IMG/VR virus record: IMGVR_UViG_3300035701_009377
Location: 1-64,000 of that record
Reading direction: 5' to 3' (one strand)
DNA: 64,000 bases
Source of the DNA: a virus
Of this stretch, positions 22,080 to 30,592 are shown in pieces. Positions within the stretch are counted from its first letter, which is position 1, and every line of letters starts with the position of its first letter. The translations under genes and the position numbers were made by a program. The notes under the pieces are model-generated. The model saw only the letters and a list, made by a program, of their open reading frames with translations. It made no database searches and had not been told where the DNA came from.

Positions 22080-22753
22080 GCCTGTTCTTGGCGGCAGCGC
22101 AGGCCACGCTTTTGGCAGTAATCTGCTTCGATACGGTTCACGATGTTTCCGATCTGCGACTTCTTGTATGGCACCTGAGCGGTGATTTGCCGGTATGTGC
22201 AGCCTGATTCGGATAGCCGCAGGATTTTCCGTTCGGTGTCGTCCTTGCAACAAGAGCGGAGCAGGTCGCGGGCCTGAACCTTTTGTGCCTGCGGAGCTAT
22301 CGGCAGGCGGCAGTGGTCAGGCATTGTGTTCACTACGGAGGGCACCTCGATCTCTTCTCCCTTTGCCTTGGCTCGTTGACGGTCCCCGTGTGACACTTGA
22401 ATTGGCGATTCATCTTCCAGCAGATGTCCGACAGCGGCATTGATGGAGACGCCGATATAACCGTTTGCGTTGGTGCGAACCTTGCCTTCGGCGATCTTAT
22501 TGACAGCCTGGACCAGCGCAAGAAAGCCAGCGCTGGTCAGATCGTCGCGGAGATACGCTAGATGGGGAAACTGGGCCAGAAAACTGTCGACTTTGGCAAC
22601 GACTAGCGGCATGTTGCCCTCAATCATCTGCCGGCGGGCATCAGCGTCACCGGCGACGACAAGCGGATAGAGCCGCTCGTTTTCCTCGACGGAGGACGGT
22701 TCGCCGAGGCGGGCCATGTCGGCAGTCAAATCGCTGTTGTATTGGCTACTCAC
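22076..22753 (-). CDS. RNA polymerase sigma factor-like protein
   Basis: 225 residues from GTG 22753, which has GGAG 7 bases upstream; the frame upstream is inside another gene. Residues 22-110 resemble sigma region 2: ERLYPLVVAGDADARRQMIE, GNMPLVVAKV, LRDDLTSAGFLALVQAV and NGYIGVSINAAVGHLL. Residues about 170-215 resemble region 4: DDTERKILRLSESGCTYRQI then YKKSQIGNIVNRIE. It would redirect host RNA polymerase to phage promoters. It differs from housekeeping sigma factors by length and lacks region 1.1. A repressor-type HTH alone is a less likely alternative. Confidence 0.78.
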   Translation of the reverse strand: MSSQYNSDLTADMARLGEPSSVEENERLYPLVVAGDADARRQMIEGNMPLVVAKVDSFLAQFPHLAYLRDDLTSAGFLALVQAVNKIAEGKVRTNANGYIGVSINAAVGHLLEDESPIQVSHGDRQRAKAKGEEIEVPSVVNTMPDHCRLPIAPQAQKVQARDLLRSCCKDDTERKILRLSESGCTYRQITAQVPYKKSQIGNIVNRIEADYCQKRGLRCRQEQA

Positions 22754-23243
22754 AGGTGCGTTCTCCGATGGGGTCGATGCGCCAGGCACAGAAGGGAGCG
22801 AAGCTGCGGGCTTCGCAGGCAGCAGGCGAGTAGTCGTACTCGCCCGCGTCCGGGTCGTAGATGCGGCCGTGGTCGTAGGCGACCGCGTGAAATGAGCGCC
22901 GACTGACTCCTTCGATGACGCCTCGGCTGCCGTTGATCGCGCGCGCAAAGCGCCGCCAGCCGGCATCATCGGTGACGACTTCGCGCGGCTCGTACCTGGG
23001 GCCGGGAGAAAGGATCGGGCATAGTTCGACCGGCGTAACCGCCAGGCCGTGCCGTAGGCACACGTCAACCAATTCCTGAACGTGGAAGCCGGCTCGGCAT
23101 AGCGGCTCAGGCAACACGTGGTTGACGATCTTGCCGCCGTCGTGGCCGATCTCTGCCAGGATGGTGGCGACCGGCATGTCCAGCGCGATGGCGAAGGATG
23201 TCGGCAGACACATCCAGCGCTCGGGTTTGCGTTGTAGGCGCAT
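22746..23243 (-). CDS. Papain-like/C39-like cysteine peptidase-fold protein
   Basis: 165 residues. MCLPTSFAIALDMPV has a cysteine at the start of a helix, as in papain-like peptidases, and SFHAVAYDHGRIYDPDAGEY has a histidine strand followed by a D, the order of a C-H-D triad. FHVQELVDVCLRHGLAVTPV lies between, as in C39-like folds. Peptidase activity is inference; phages use such folds for proteolysis or lysis-related processing. The TAG stop overlaps the sigma factor start by 8 bases. Confidence 0.55.
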   Translation of the reverse strand: MRLQRKPERWMCLPTSFAIALDMPVATILAEIGHDGGKIVNHVLPEPLCRAGFHVQELVDVCLRHGLAVTPVELCPILSPGPRYEPREVVTDDAGWRRFARAINGSRGVIEGVSRRSFHAVAYDHGRIYDPDAGEYDYSPAACEARSFAPFCAWRIDPIGERTCE

Positions 23244-23288
23244 AGCGTCAGGCAGTTGGCGAAAGGCAACAGTTTCGGGAGCTGCGCG

Positions 23289-23690
23289 TCAGGCCGATAT
23301 GCCTTCGCGGACTAGCTCGGCTAACATGGCGTCGATGTCAGGAACCTGACCCCAAGACGCCTTCCAGTAGTCGCGCCAGTTGGGCGACTTGAACAGCTTG
23401 TCGTAGTTCTCCTGGTCGGCACCCGTGAGAATCCAGATGCCGACGCCGGCCGCCTCCCACAGCGGCCACTTGAGTCGCTGGGCCTTGGTGAACGTGTAGT
23501 TCTTGGTCTGCTTGCAGTCGATCCACCGCTGGCCCCACCTCGGGTGCGAGACGAAAAGGTCGGGGAAGCCGGTCTGAAAGAGGCTTCCGTGGGTGTGCTC
23601 GACCAGCCAGCCCCGCACCCGCAAGTACCGGATCAGGGCTTGCTGGATGTGCCATTCCGGGCCGTGTTTCGGGTGGCAGATGCGTCCCAC
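23289..23690 (-). CDS. VRR-NUC-type nuclease
   Basis: 133 residues from GTG 23690, which shares a base with the polymerase stop (TAGTG). HIQQALIRYLRVRGWLVEHT, GSLFQTGFPDLFV (the G-x-P-D-L-x motif) and RWIDCKQTKN (the D-x-K motif) follow the VRR-NUC/PD-(D/E)XK pattern, and AQRLKWPLWEAAGVGIWILT is the usual C-terminal Q-containing helix and strand. Such small nucleases in phages resolve DNA junctions or act in recombination. It lies directly after the DNA polymerase. Confidence 0.82.
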   Translation of the reverse strand: MGRICHPKHGPEWHIQQALIRYLRVRGWLVEHTHGSLFQTGFPDLFVSHPRWGQRWIDCKQTKNYTFTKAQRLKWPLWEAAGVGIWILTGADQENYDKLFKSPNWRDYWKASWGQVPDIDAMLAELVREGISA

Positions 23691-26161
23691 TACATCATCT
23701 CCGGCGCTATGATCTTGATGGTGCCGCTTTTCTTCTCGGCCCAATTCGCCATTTCCACATTCCAATTCATCCCGATCAGCGGCACCTTGGGCCGGTAGGA
23801 CTCGACCACCTCGCGGACAATCGGGGTGACGCGGGAAACCATATCCGCGCGGGTGACACACATGATCTCGTCATGGATGTTAATGGGCGCGATGTGCCAG
23901 TCGTTCACCCCGGCCGGCTGCAAGTCCCAAATCCTTCGTTGCAGGTGCTTTGTAATCTCTGCCCCGACGCTCTGGATTTCATGGTTCGCCGCCGCCCGCA
24001 TGTTGGCCCCCTGCATCGAGAAGGCGGCACCATAAAGAGCCGACGAAACGGCACCGCCGGCAGTCTGCACTCGATCGCGGCGGACGACCTTGACCTTGCA
24101 GTCCTTCCAGTGCTTGGGCGGCTTGCAGGCGAGATCGAAAATGGCGCGGGCGATGCGGTTTTCCAGCGTGAAGTAGCGACGGAAGCCCAGCATCGTCTCG
24201 GCGTAGTCGGCGGGCTCTTTCCACATCACCTTCGTGCCGATCCCGCCGGGCTGAGTCATGGAGCAGAAAGAGTCGGCGACCCGCTTCCGCCATTTCTTGA
24301 CGCCCGTAAACCGTTTACCGAAGGTTTCAATAGCCTCCTTGGCGACCCCCTCACTGACGCCCAGGCGCTTGACCAGGGTAGTGTGATCGCCGCCGTAGAG
24401 CATCGTGCCGAAAAACCCCTGCTTGCCCTTTGTGTACATATCGTTGGTCGTGCTGCCATCGCTGGCCTTGACCTCCTCGTAGGTCGAGCCAGGGAACAGC
24501 GCCATGCCGAACAGGGCATGAATCTTCCGGCCGGCGATCAACTCGGCGCGCAGAGCCTCGTCGTTGCACACGGCGTCGGCGATCGTCACCTCGAAGGAAC
24601 TGAAGTCGCCGCCGCACAGCAGATACCCGTTCCAAGCGAGGGGGAACATCTGCCGGACCTCCTTGGTGTGCTTGATGCCCTGGGCGTTGAGGCCATCCGC
24701 CCCGGCCATGCGGGACGAAAGCGCGCCAATCACGACAAACGAGGCGTGAAACTTTCCGGCCGAGATGAGCTTGTCGTAAAGCTCCATTTCCTTGGCCGCG
24801 AACTTCACCGCGAGGATTTCCCTGGCGCGTATGCCGGCTGGGTGCTGGCCGGCCTGCAAGACGCCCGTGCCGCCGCAGCGGGGGCATTGAGGATCGCCGC
24901 CCTCGCACCTGCCGCACGGCTCCGGCTCGCCGACGTAGCACAGACCTTTGCACTGCGGGCACATGTCCGCTTCCTTGCCCAGGTGGCCTTTCCCCTTGCA
25001 CTGGGGGCACAGCTCGCCGACGCCCCACTTGCTGATCGCTTCCAGGTTGGCCTTGTTTGTGGAGGCTTGGAGAAAGACATCCTCGGTGGCGTTCATCACG
25101 GCCGTGACATACTTGCGGACCTCGCCCGGCTTGTTGATGTTCACCGGGCTGGCCGCTACCACGGCCTGGGCCTTGGCCCGCAGTCGCTCGATCCCTTGTC
25201 GGTTGATCGTGAATCCGTGCCAGCGGACGGCCGCCACCATACAGGCCAGAATGGAGTCGTTGTCGCCCGGCGGCGGACAGCCGAAGTGCTTGTCGAGCGC
25301 CCGCGTATAAACGATGTCGTCGTTGGCGTACTCCCGCGCGTCGGCGCGGGTGGACCAGTGTTCGATGTGCTGGCGGATCACGCCCGGCCAGGCGTAGCGC
25401 ACCACCTTCTTGTTGTCTTCGCTGGTGTCGATGGCCCAGCCCCGTTCAGGACTGGATACGTGCAGGGCCGTGGGGGCGTAGCCCAGTTCATACGGCCGCC
25501 AAGCGGCCGGCGGCTCAACGTCCTTGAAGTGGAACTTGGGCGTCAGTTTCAGGGCGTGCTCGGCCAGGAATTTGAGGCCGCCGGCCGGATTGAACTTCAA
25601 CACGACATCCTTGAAGTCGGGGTCGATGTCGTCGAAGCGGTCCTTGCGGTCGAACACTTGCCACTTGGGGGCCTCCGGATCGGCGGATTTGGCGAAGTAG
25701 ATGCTGTCCAGTTGGATGCGGCCTTCCAGTTCGCGGGCCAGGGCGTAAGCCAGGGCCGTGGGCACCCGCTTGATGCGGATGTCTTCGCGGGCCATGAGCG
25801 CCTGGTAAGGCCCTTTGCGGCTGTGGAGCATCAAGTCCAGGGCGGACGCCGGCTTGACGCACGGGCCGTCCTGCCCCTTCGGTTCCAGCATCGCTATCTC
25901 GGCGATGTGCTCTTCGGGAATCCAATCCGGGTCGCAGAGCTGGAAGACGGTGTAGATTTTGCAGACGTGGAACCAATCGAAGGACAGGTTGAAGCCCACG
26001 ATGGCGTGGCCGCAAAGCCATTTGATGAGCGCTAGAGTCTCCCGGATCGGCCGCCGCCATACCTCGTGGAGGACGATGGGGCCGTCTTCTTCGGCGTACT
26101 GCAACAGCACCATCGTGCTGTGCAGTCCGCACGTCTCGGTGTCGAGATAAACTTTGCTCAT
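23690..26161 (-). CDS. Family A DNA polymerase with DnaJ-type zinc insert
   Basis: 823 residues. An N-terminal 3'-5' exonuclease is shown by VYLDTETCGLHS (Exo I, residues 4-15) and HAIVGFNLSFDWFH (Exo II). The polymerase part has GGDFSSFEVTIA (motif A, about residue 515), KGKQGFFGTMLYGG (motif B, about 577) and NIHDEIMCVTRA (motif C with HDE, about 762). Between exonuclease and palm, residues about 380-437 hold four CxxC pairs (CPQCKGKG, CPQCKGLC, CGRCEGG, CPRCGGTG), a DnaJ-like zinc-finger insert rarely seen in polymerases. It would replicate the phage genome. The start ATG lies just after the upstream stop. Confidence 0.95.
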   Translation of the reverse strand: MSKVYLDTETCGLHSTMVLLQYAEEDGPIVLHEVWRRPIRETLALIKWLCGHAIVGFNLSFDWFHVCKIYTVFQLCDPDWIPEEHIAEIAMLEPKGQDGPCVKPASALDLMLHSRKGPYQALMAREDIRIKRVPTALAYALARELEGRIQLDSIYFAKSADPEAPKWQVFDRKDRFDDIDPDFKDVVLKFNPAGGLKFLAEHALKLTPKFHFKDVEPPAAWRPYELGYAPTALHVSSPERGWAIDTSEDNKKVVRYAWPGVIRQHIEHWSTRADAREYANDDIVYTRALDKHFGCPPPGDNDSILACMVAAVRWHGFTINRQGIERLRAKAQAVVAASPVNINKPGEVRKYVTAVMNATEDVFLQASTNKANLEAISKWGVGELCPQCKGKGHLGKEADMCPQCKGLCYVGEPEPCGRCEGGDPQCPRCGGTGVLQAGQHPAGIRAREILAVKFAAKEMELYDKLISAGKFHASFVVIGALSSRMAGADGLNAQGIKHTKEVRQMFPLAWNGYLLCGGDFSSFEVTIADAVCNDEALRAELIAGRKIHALFGMALFPGSTYEEVKASDGSTTNDMYTKGKQGFFGTMLYGGDHTTLVKRLGVSEGVAKEAIETFGKRFTGVKKWRKRVADSFCSMTQPGGIGTKVMWKEPADYAETMLGFRRYFTLENRIARAIFDLACKPPKHWKDCKVKVVRRDRVQTAGGAVSSALYGAAFSMQGANMRAAANHEIQSVGAEITKHLQRRIWDLQPAGVNDWHIAPINIHDEIMCVTRADMVSRVTPIVREVVESYRPKVPLIGMNWNVEMANWAEKKSGTIKIIAPEMM

Positions 26162-26164
26162 TTT

Positions 26165-26479
26165 TCAGAACACGTCGTAATGCCAACCCTTGCCGACAAC
26201 CCGCGCCGATGCGACAGGACCGGAAGTGTAGACGCCATTGCGGAACCTGATTCGCATGGCCAACCCCTTGCCGATCCAACCGTTCCGGCCGCCGCTCGGC
26301 CCGATGCTGGAAAGGAGTTGTCCTACCGTGGTCTGATGCAGAGCAGGGTCCGTGGAACTGATTTCCGCCAGGCCCAATGCCGGAGTCATCACCTTTAGCT
26401 CGTAGAGGCGAGTGTCCGTTTCCAGCAGGACGCTGTTGCCCGGCGCGAGCCGCCGCAGGTCGATTCCAGTCTCAGCCAT
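26165..26479 (-). CDS. Hypothetical protein, SH3-like
   Basis: 104 residues starting MAETGIDLRRLAPGNSVLLE. The mix of short beta stretches (YELKVMTPALGLAEI, LAMRIRFRNGVYTSGPV) suggests a small beta barrel. I recall similar planctomycete proteins without known function. It overlaps the ParB-like gene by 8 bases and precedes the polymerase, to which it could be an accessory. Confidence 0.5.
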   Translation of the reverse strand: MAETGIDLRRLAPGNSVLLETDTRLYELKVMTPALGLAEISSTDPALHQTTVGQLLSSIGPSGGRNGWIGKGLAMRIRFRNGVYTSGPVASARVVGKGWHYDVF

Positions 26480-27272
26480 CAGTGCGTCCTTCCCGCTCGA
26501 TGTCGGCAATCAGTTCCTCGTCGTTCACGTCGCCGGCGCACCAAGCCGCGACCCGTGGAGCCAAGCCGGCTATGCCCGCGTCGAACATGCGGGCGATCAT
26601 CCTGGAAATCTGGGCCTTTGTCCGCCGATGCTGGAAGCGGCCTTTACACGCCCTGCTCAATCCGGGCAGGAACTTCCCCTTGCCCCGCTCGCGGGCCTCG
26701 GTAATCTCGCGGGCAATCCTGATCTGATCGTCCGGCCCTTCTTCTCCGGCGATCCGATCCAGGTTGACCGCCGAGAGCAGGCCGGCGGCAGCCTTCTGTT
26801 GCACTTCCTCCGGCATTTCCAAGAGCCGCAACCGGACATGGACCCAGCGGGTCGGCTGCTTCAACTCCTGGGCGGCGTGCCGCAGGCTGGCGCCGTTGGG
26901 ATAGAGGTTTCCGATCGCGCGGGCCTCTTCCAGGACATTGAGGCTCTTGCGTTGCAGGTTCTCCACGAAGTTCAACATGCGGGCTTCGTGGTCGCTCAGG
27001 CCCTCACAGACGTAGGCCGGTATCTCGGTCCATTTCAGAAATACGGTCACAGCCTTGAAGCGGCGGTGCCCCACGATCAAACGATATTGGAAACCGCCCT
27101 CGGTCCACGGCTGTACCGCGACTGGGCAGATCAGCCGGCCCGCTTCGGCGATGCTGTCGGCCAGTTCCTTGACGGATTGCAGCGTGAACTCGCCCCGGCA
27201 GTTGAAGTCGGCATCGTAGTAGATGGCCGCCACCGGGACCGAATACGCTTGGTATTTTTCCAGCGGCTTCAT
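26472..27272 (-). CDS. ParB-like protein 1
   Basis: 266 residues from ATG 27272 (ATGA overlap). The ParB/sulfiredoxin-type nucleotide domain shows IAEAGRLICPVAVQPWTEGG and YRLIVGHRRFKAV (the GxRR loop), then FVENLQRKSLNVLEEARAI and a helix-turn-helix with HAAQELKQPTRWVHVRLRLL. ParB proteins bind centromere sites and hydrolyse CTP; in phages they can also regulate transcription or act as nucleases. No ParA is seen. A second ParB-like gene lies at 37113-38012. Confidence 0.85.
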   Translation of the reverse strand: MKPLEKYQAYSVPVAAIYYDADFNCRGEFTLQSVKELADSIAEAGRLICPVAVQPWTEGGFQYRLIVGHRRFKAVTVFLKWTEIPAYVCEGLSDHEARMLNFVENLQRKSLNVLEEARAIGNLYPNGASLRHAAQELKQPTRWVHVRLRLLEMPEEVQQKAAAGLLSAVNLDRIAGEEGPDDQIRIAREITEARERGKGKFLPGLSRACKGRFQHRRTKAQISRMIARMFDAGIAGLAPRVAAWCAGDVNDEELIADIEREGRTDG

Positions 27273-28183
27273 CGCAAAAGGTGCTCGAAAGGAACGGCTT
27301 GCTTGCCGGGCAGCCACTCCCACAGGCTTGTCTGCCCGTTTTCGTCGATTCGAACGAAGGTGTCGTTCGTCCTGGCCCAGGTGCCCGTGTTGAAGTGGTA
27401 ATCGCCGATGCGGCCCGGCTCGTGGGTGTGGCCGTACACTACCACCTCCGCCCCGGCCTCTTTGCGCCACGCCTCCACGCCGTCGATCATTTCGTCCAGG
27501 CGGCCGTGCTGGAACGTCAGCTTCCGCCAGAGGGTCAAGGCGCTTTCCAGTGTGCCGACGAACTGGTCCTCCACGGCATGATGGTGTCCGTCGAACGGTC
27601 CCCGGTTGCGATCTTCCAGCAACCCGGAAATGATTGCCGTAATCTCCCCGCTGCCTGGGTTCAGATCGCGGCAGTAGGGGTCGGACTCATGGCCGTGAAG
27701 GAAGGCGAACCGCCGGCCGCCGATGGTCGCCTCGAAAGCCTTGGACATGGCAGGCAACTCAAGCCCGCGCAGTCCGACCGCGCTGCCCAGAAAGTCGGTC
27801 AGGGCATTGTCGTGGTTGCCGACGACCCACAAGGCCCCAAGCGGCCCCAGGTGTGTCAGGCGGGCTAACAAGTCCTGATAGGCGCGTATCGACTTGCTCA
27901 GATTGGCCTGCCACCAGTCGAATAAGTCGCCCAGGATGTAGAGTTGACCACCCTCGGCCTCCACGAAGTCCAGGAACTCGTGGAAGCGGGCCTCGCGGCC
28001 TTGCACCGCGAAGTTGTCGCGGTAGCCACGGTCGCACAGGTGCAGGTCGCTTACGCAGAAGATGGGCATTGCTTTCTCCGTGAATGAGGCTGTGGCGGCT
28101 GGGCTCGAACTAGCGACGCACGGCTCTTCGTCCCATTCCTCGGGATGCTCGACAGGCCGGGCGTGGATCGGAACGTGAATCAT
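27269..28183 (-). CDS. Calcineurin-like metallophosphoesterase
   Basis: 304 residues from ATG 28183, which overlaps the upstream stop by ATGA; a shorter form starts at ATG 28069 with a strong GGAGAA site and MPIFCVSDLHL, and may be the true start. Metal-binding motifs are in order: D-x-H (SDLHL), G-D (ILGDLFDWW), GNHD (VVGNHDNAL), H (FLHGHESD) and GHTH (VYGHTHEPG). The layout resembles LpxH/UDP-diacylglucosamine pyrophosphatase-type enzymes, but as a phage protein the substrate could be a nucleotide or nucleic acid. It is distinct from the second phosphoesterase at 29248. Confidence 0.85.
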   Translation of the reverse strand: MIHVPIHARPVEHPEEWDEEPCVASSSPAATASFTEKAMPIFCVSDLHLCDRGYRDNFAVQGREARFHEFLDFVEAEGGQLYILGDLFDWWQANLSKSIRAYQDLLARLTHLGPLGALWVVGNHDNALTDFLGSAVGLRGLELPAMSKAFEATIGGRRFAFLHGHESDPYCRDLNPGSGEITAIISGLLEDRNRGPFDGHHHAVEDQFVGTLESALTLWRKLTFQHGRLDEMIDGVEAWRKEAGAEVVVYGHTHEPGRIGDYHFNTGTWARTNDTFVRIDENGQTSLWEWLPGKQAVPFEHLLR

Positions 28184-28455
28184 CGTTGGTGCTTCTCCAA
28201 GTAGTGTTCGATGAGCCGATCCATGCCGGCCTCCACGCTGGGCGACAGCCCGTAGATCAGCGTGGGGCGGGCCTCGCCGTAGCCGAGCAAGAGCGTGTAA
28301 ACGTAGTGCCTGCCGTCCCGACGATCCGTGACCGTCACGCGGCGGTAGTCGCCGCTCGTCACCCGCTCTTGTCCATCCATCGGGCCATCGACGAAGATGG
28401 CGCGAAACGGGCGTGTTTCCTTACAGGTGCGGCTCGTTTGTGAAGTCGAAGACAA
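28180..28455 (-). CDS. Hypothetical protein
   Basis: 91 residues if it starts at TTG 28455, overlapping the previous gene by 35 bases; ATG 28380 is an alternative start but would cut off FRAIFVDGPMDGQE, which looks structured. Small mixed beta protein (RRVTVTDRRDGRHYVYTLLL). No family recognised. Confidence 0.5.
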   Translation of the reverse strand: MSSTSQTSRTCKETRPFRAIFVDGPMDGQERVTSGDYRRVTVTDRRDGRHYVYTLLLGYGEARPTLIYGLSPSVEAGMDRLIEHYLEKHQR

Positions 28456-28612
28456 GCGTGTCGCCTTTGGTGAGGGTCAAGTCCTCGGGAACAACGACTC
28501 GGGCCACCATGCCGCCTGCGGGTCTTTGCCCCACGACGTAATAGGTCTGCATCGCTTTCGGGGACTGGCCCCGGCTGATGCGAAAGATGTCCAGTCTCAG
28601 TCTTTCGGGCAC
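28421..28612 (-). CDS. 63-residue hypothetical protein
   Basis: From GTG 28612, which has GGAGATGAA as ribosome binding site; ATG 28552 would give a 43-residue form. It reads PERLRLDIFRISRGQSPKAM then YYVVGQRPAGGMVARVVVPE, likely a small beta protein. No family recognised. Confidence 0.48.
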   Translation of the reverse strand: MPERLRLDIFRISRGQSPKAMQTYYVVGQRPAGGMVARVVVPEDLTLTKGDTLVFDFTNEPHL

Positions 28613-28821
28613 GACTTCATCTCCTGCAAGCGCTCGATCAAGCCGTCTGCGTCGAAGCGAAGTTCGTCGCCCGTCGCCAGCACGATGCAGCCGGGTGGAA
28701 AGACCACGCGGCAGGTGCCGTCGTCGCACCGCTGGACCATTTTGTCGGTGACGGCCAGCCGCTCGACGCACTCGCCGTCGCGCCAGTGCTCGATCGTCCA
28801 GCGTCCAGGTCGGTGAGGCAT
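28597..28821 (-). CDS. Hypothetical protein
   Basis: 74 residues from ATG 28821 (TGATG overlap with the basic peptide gene; a GTG one codon upstream is also possible). Reads MPHRPGRWTIEHWRDGECVE with later beta-strand-like VVFPPGCIVLATGDELRF. Two cysteines close together (RCDDGTC) could bind metal or form a disulfide. No family recognised. Confidence 0.55.
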   Translation of the reverse strand: MPHRPGRWTIEHWRDGECVERLAVTDKMVQRCDDGTCRVVFPPGCIVLATGDELRFDADGLIERLQEMKSCPKD

Positions 28822-28955
28822 CACTTCTTCCGTTTCTTCGGCTTCGCGCGCGCGGGGAGCTTCTTGCCCTTTGGCGTGTGACCCTCAAACTCCTTTGCCA
28901 ACTTGGGATTGGTCGCCCAGAGGTAGCGCCGCTGGGCCTGACTTTGCATAGGCAT
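28821..28955 (-). CDS. 44-residue basic phage protein
   Basis: MPMQSQAQRRYLWATNPKLA followed by KEFEGHTPKGKKLP and a lysine/arginine-rich end. This matches a family of very small basic proteins common in tailed phages (S-x-A-Q-x-R-x-x, then P-x-x-A-x-E-x). Function unknown; the basic tail suggests nucleic-acid binding. Couples to the next gene by TGATG. Confidence 0.65.
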   Translation of the reverse strand: MPMQSQAQRRYLWATNPKLAKEFEGHTPKGKKLPARAKPKKRKK

Positions 28956-28964
28956 TGCGGACTC

Positions 28965-29246
28965 CTACATGAGCAGGTGAATCACCCAGCCGACGCCGAG
29001 GGCGAACAACGGGGCGACGAACACGTCGGCCACCGTCTGTTCCTCTTTCTTGTGGTTGAGCAGAAAGTTGAGAAACACGGTTAGACCGATGGCCGGGGCC
29101 ACGCCCAAGGCGGGCACTCCGAATACCGGAGCGATCAGCCAGCCCCACAGAATCGAGAGGCAGAGGCCGCGCACGAGGACGGCCACGATACAAAGCAAAA
29201 GCACGCCCACGGTGGCGAACCCCAACAGAGCAACCAATTTCTTCAC
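28965..29246 (-). CDS. Membrane protein, three to four helices
   Basis: 93 residues from GTG 29246. Hydrophobic segments ALLGFATVGVLLLCIVAVLV, LSILWGWLIAPVFGVPA, APAIGLTVFLNFLL and VFVAPLFALGVGWVIHLL. A short loop NHKKEEQ lies between helices. Similar small membrane proteins occur in phages without known role. Confidence 0.62.
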   Translation of the reverse strand: MKKLVALLGFATVGVLLLCIVAVLVRGLCLSILWGWLIAPVFGVPALGVAPAIGLTVFLNFLLNHKKEEQTVADVFVAPLFALGVGWVIHLLM

Positions 29247-29247
29247 G

Positions 29248-30573
29248 TCATTTCTCCAAGTCCATCGGGCCGATCTCTCGGCCGCCGTCGATCCGGTAGC
29301 GCCGTGGGCCGTCCTTCTCGGCCGGCGTCCGTAGCTTGACGTTCATCCGCCAGGTGATTCCGTGCTTGGGGTTGACCCCGTGGAACCATTGGCACGGCTC
29401 GCGGTAGCCGCTGAGGCTGTTGTAGGCAAAGGCGTCGGTGCCCACCCACGAGCCGTTGACCAACAACTCGCCATCCACGTCCGAAAGGATGCTGGCGGCA
29501 TGGTGATGGCCGACACAGAAGTACCGGACCCGTGCTGCCCCTGCCGCCGCCCCCAGGGCGATCAGGCCCTTCTGTCGGCGCGTCATGCCGTACCAGGGGA
29601 TGCCCAGGTTCGAGCGGACATCATCGCCGTGGCTGATGTTGAACCCCACACCATTGATCTCGATGTTCGCACTCCAGGAGTCGGGAATCTGGAAGTGGAC
29701 GTTGCGCAGTTCCTTGCAGTAGAGGCGGGTCACTTCGGCGATCAGGTAGTCCCAATTGTCCTTGGCCCCGCCGTAGTCCTTCTTCGGTGTCCGCCGGCCG
29801 TGATTGCCGGCCAGGTAGAGGACATTCACCTGCTCGAAGTGGGGAGCCAGGTCGCGGTACATCAGGGCGTGAAGCTGCCCGATCGCCAAGCAGTTCTTGA
29901 ACTGGTTGCGGTAGTAGGACCGCTCCGCCGCCTTGTGGATTTCGCCGCTGGTGAAGTCGCCGTAGGCGAGCACGCTCAAAACGGGGAACGCGAACTTCGG
30001 AGCCAGCGTGTCCTGCGTCCACTCAATCACCGTGTCCACGTAGCGTTCGGCCCGACAGCACGACACCAGGAAGTCGTGCTTTTCCAGGTTGCCGACTTCC
30101 TCGGGCCGCACCACTTGATCGTGGTGGCCGTCCGAAAGGTGCATGACGACGTGCTCAGTAATCTGGGCCTTGCGCGGACAGGTGGCGGCCGGCGGCAGGG
30201 CCTCGAAGGGCTTGATCCGCTGGTCCATCTCGGCGACGACGGCCTTGAACAGGCCGGCGATCTTGGCGCTGGCCTTGACCCTTGCCCGCTCCCGGTTTCG
30301 TTCCTCGGTCAGGTGGACGATTTCCGATTCCAACTCCATGATCTTGGCATTGGTCGGGTCGTAGTTCTCAATCGGCTTCCGCTGCCCACCCCCGCGCTTC
30401 GGCACGGGCGGCCCGCCTTCGGGCCAGGGGACGCCGGCATAGATGCGCCCCGTGGCGATGTCCGAGACGGTTGACCGGCTGACGCCGAAGAGTCCCGCCA
30501 CCTTGGGCTGCGTCATGCCTTCGGCCAGCTTTGCCTTGAGTTCCTTCACCCGCTCTTCGCTGAGTTTTCTCAT
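29248..30573 (-). CDS. Calcineurin-like phosphoesterase with N-terminal HTH
   Basis: 441 residues. Residues 1-45 hold a helix-turn-helix (LAEGMTQPKVAGLFGVSRST then VSDIATGR), residues 70-110 are helical, and the phosphoesterase domain follows: HLSDGHHDQVV (D-x-H-H), AYGDFTSGEIH (G-D), LAGNHGRRTPK (GNH), NISHGDDVRS and CVGHHHAAS. This order fits SbcD-like or other DNA phosphoesterases. The attached DNA-binding domain is uncommon and suggests the enzyme acts on DNA or is targeted to it. It precedes the ParB-like and polymerase genes in the operon. Confidence 0.82.
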   Translation of the reverse strand: MRKLSEERVKELKAKLAEGMTQPKVAGLFGVSRSTVSDIATGRIYAGVPWPEGGPPVPKRGGGQRKPIENYDPTNAKIMELESEIVHLTEERNRERARVKASAKIAGLFKAVVAEMDQRIKPFEALPPAATCPRKAQITEHVVMHLSDGHHDQVVRPEEVGNLEKHDFLVSCCRAERYVDTVIEWTQDTLAPKFAFPVLSVLAYGDFTSGEIHKAAERSYYRNQFKNCLAIGQLHALMYRDLAPHFEQVNVLYLAGNHGRRTPKKDYGGAKDNWDYLIAEVTRLYCKELRNVHFQIPDSWSANIEINGVGFNISHGDDVRSNLGIPWYGMTRRQKGLIALGAAAGAARVRYFCVGHHHAASILSDVDGELLVNGSWVGTDAFAYNSLSGYREPCQWFHGVNPKHGITWRMNVKLRTPAEKDGPRRYRIDGGREIGPMDLEK

Positions 30574-30592
30574 CCTGTTGCCACCTCTGATG

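Noticed and set aside
23873-26035. Long + strand open frame opposite the DNA polymerase
   Set aside because: It is antisense to a well-supported gene; the composition is that of a G+C-rich shadow frame and no motif is seen.
28084-28125. Minus strand looks like the T arm and 3' end of a tRNA (GTTCGAG loop flanked by partly pairing arms)
   Set aside because: No anticodon loop with U33, no matching 5' acceptor strand, and a mismatch in the T stem. It lies in a coding frame.
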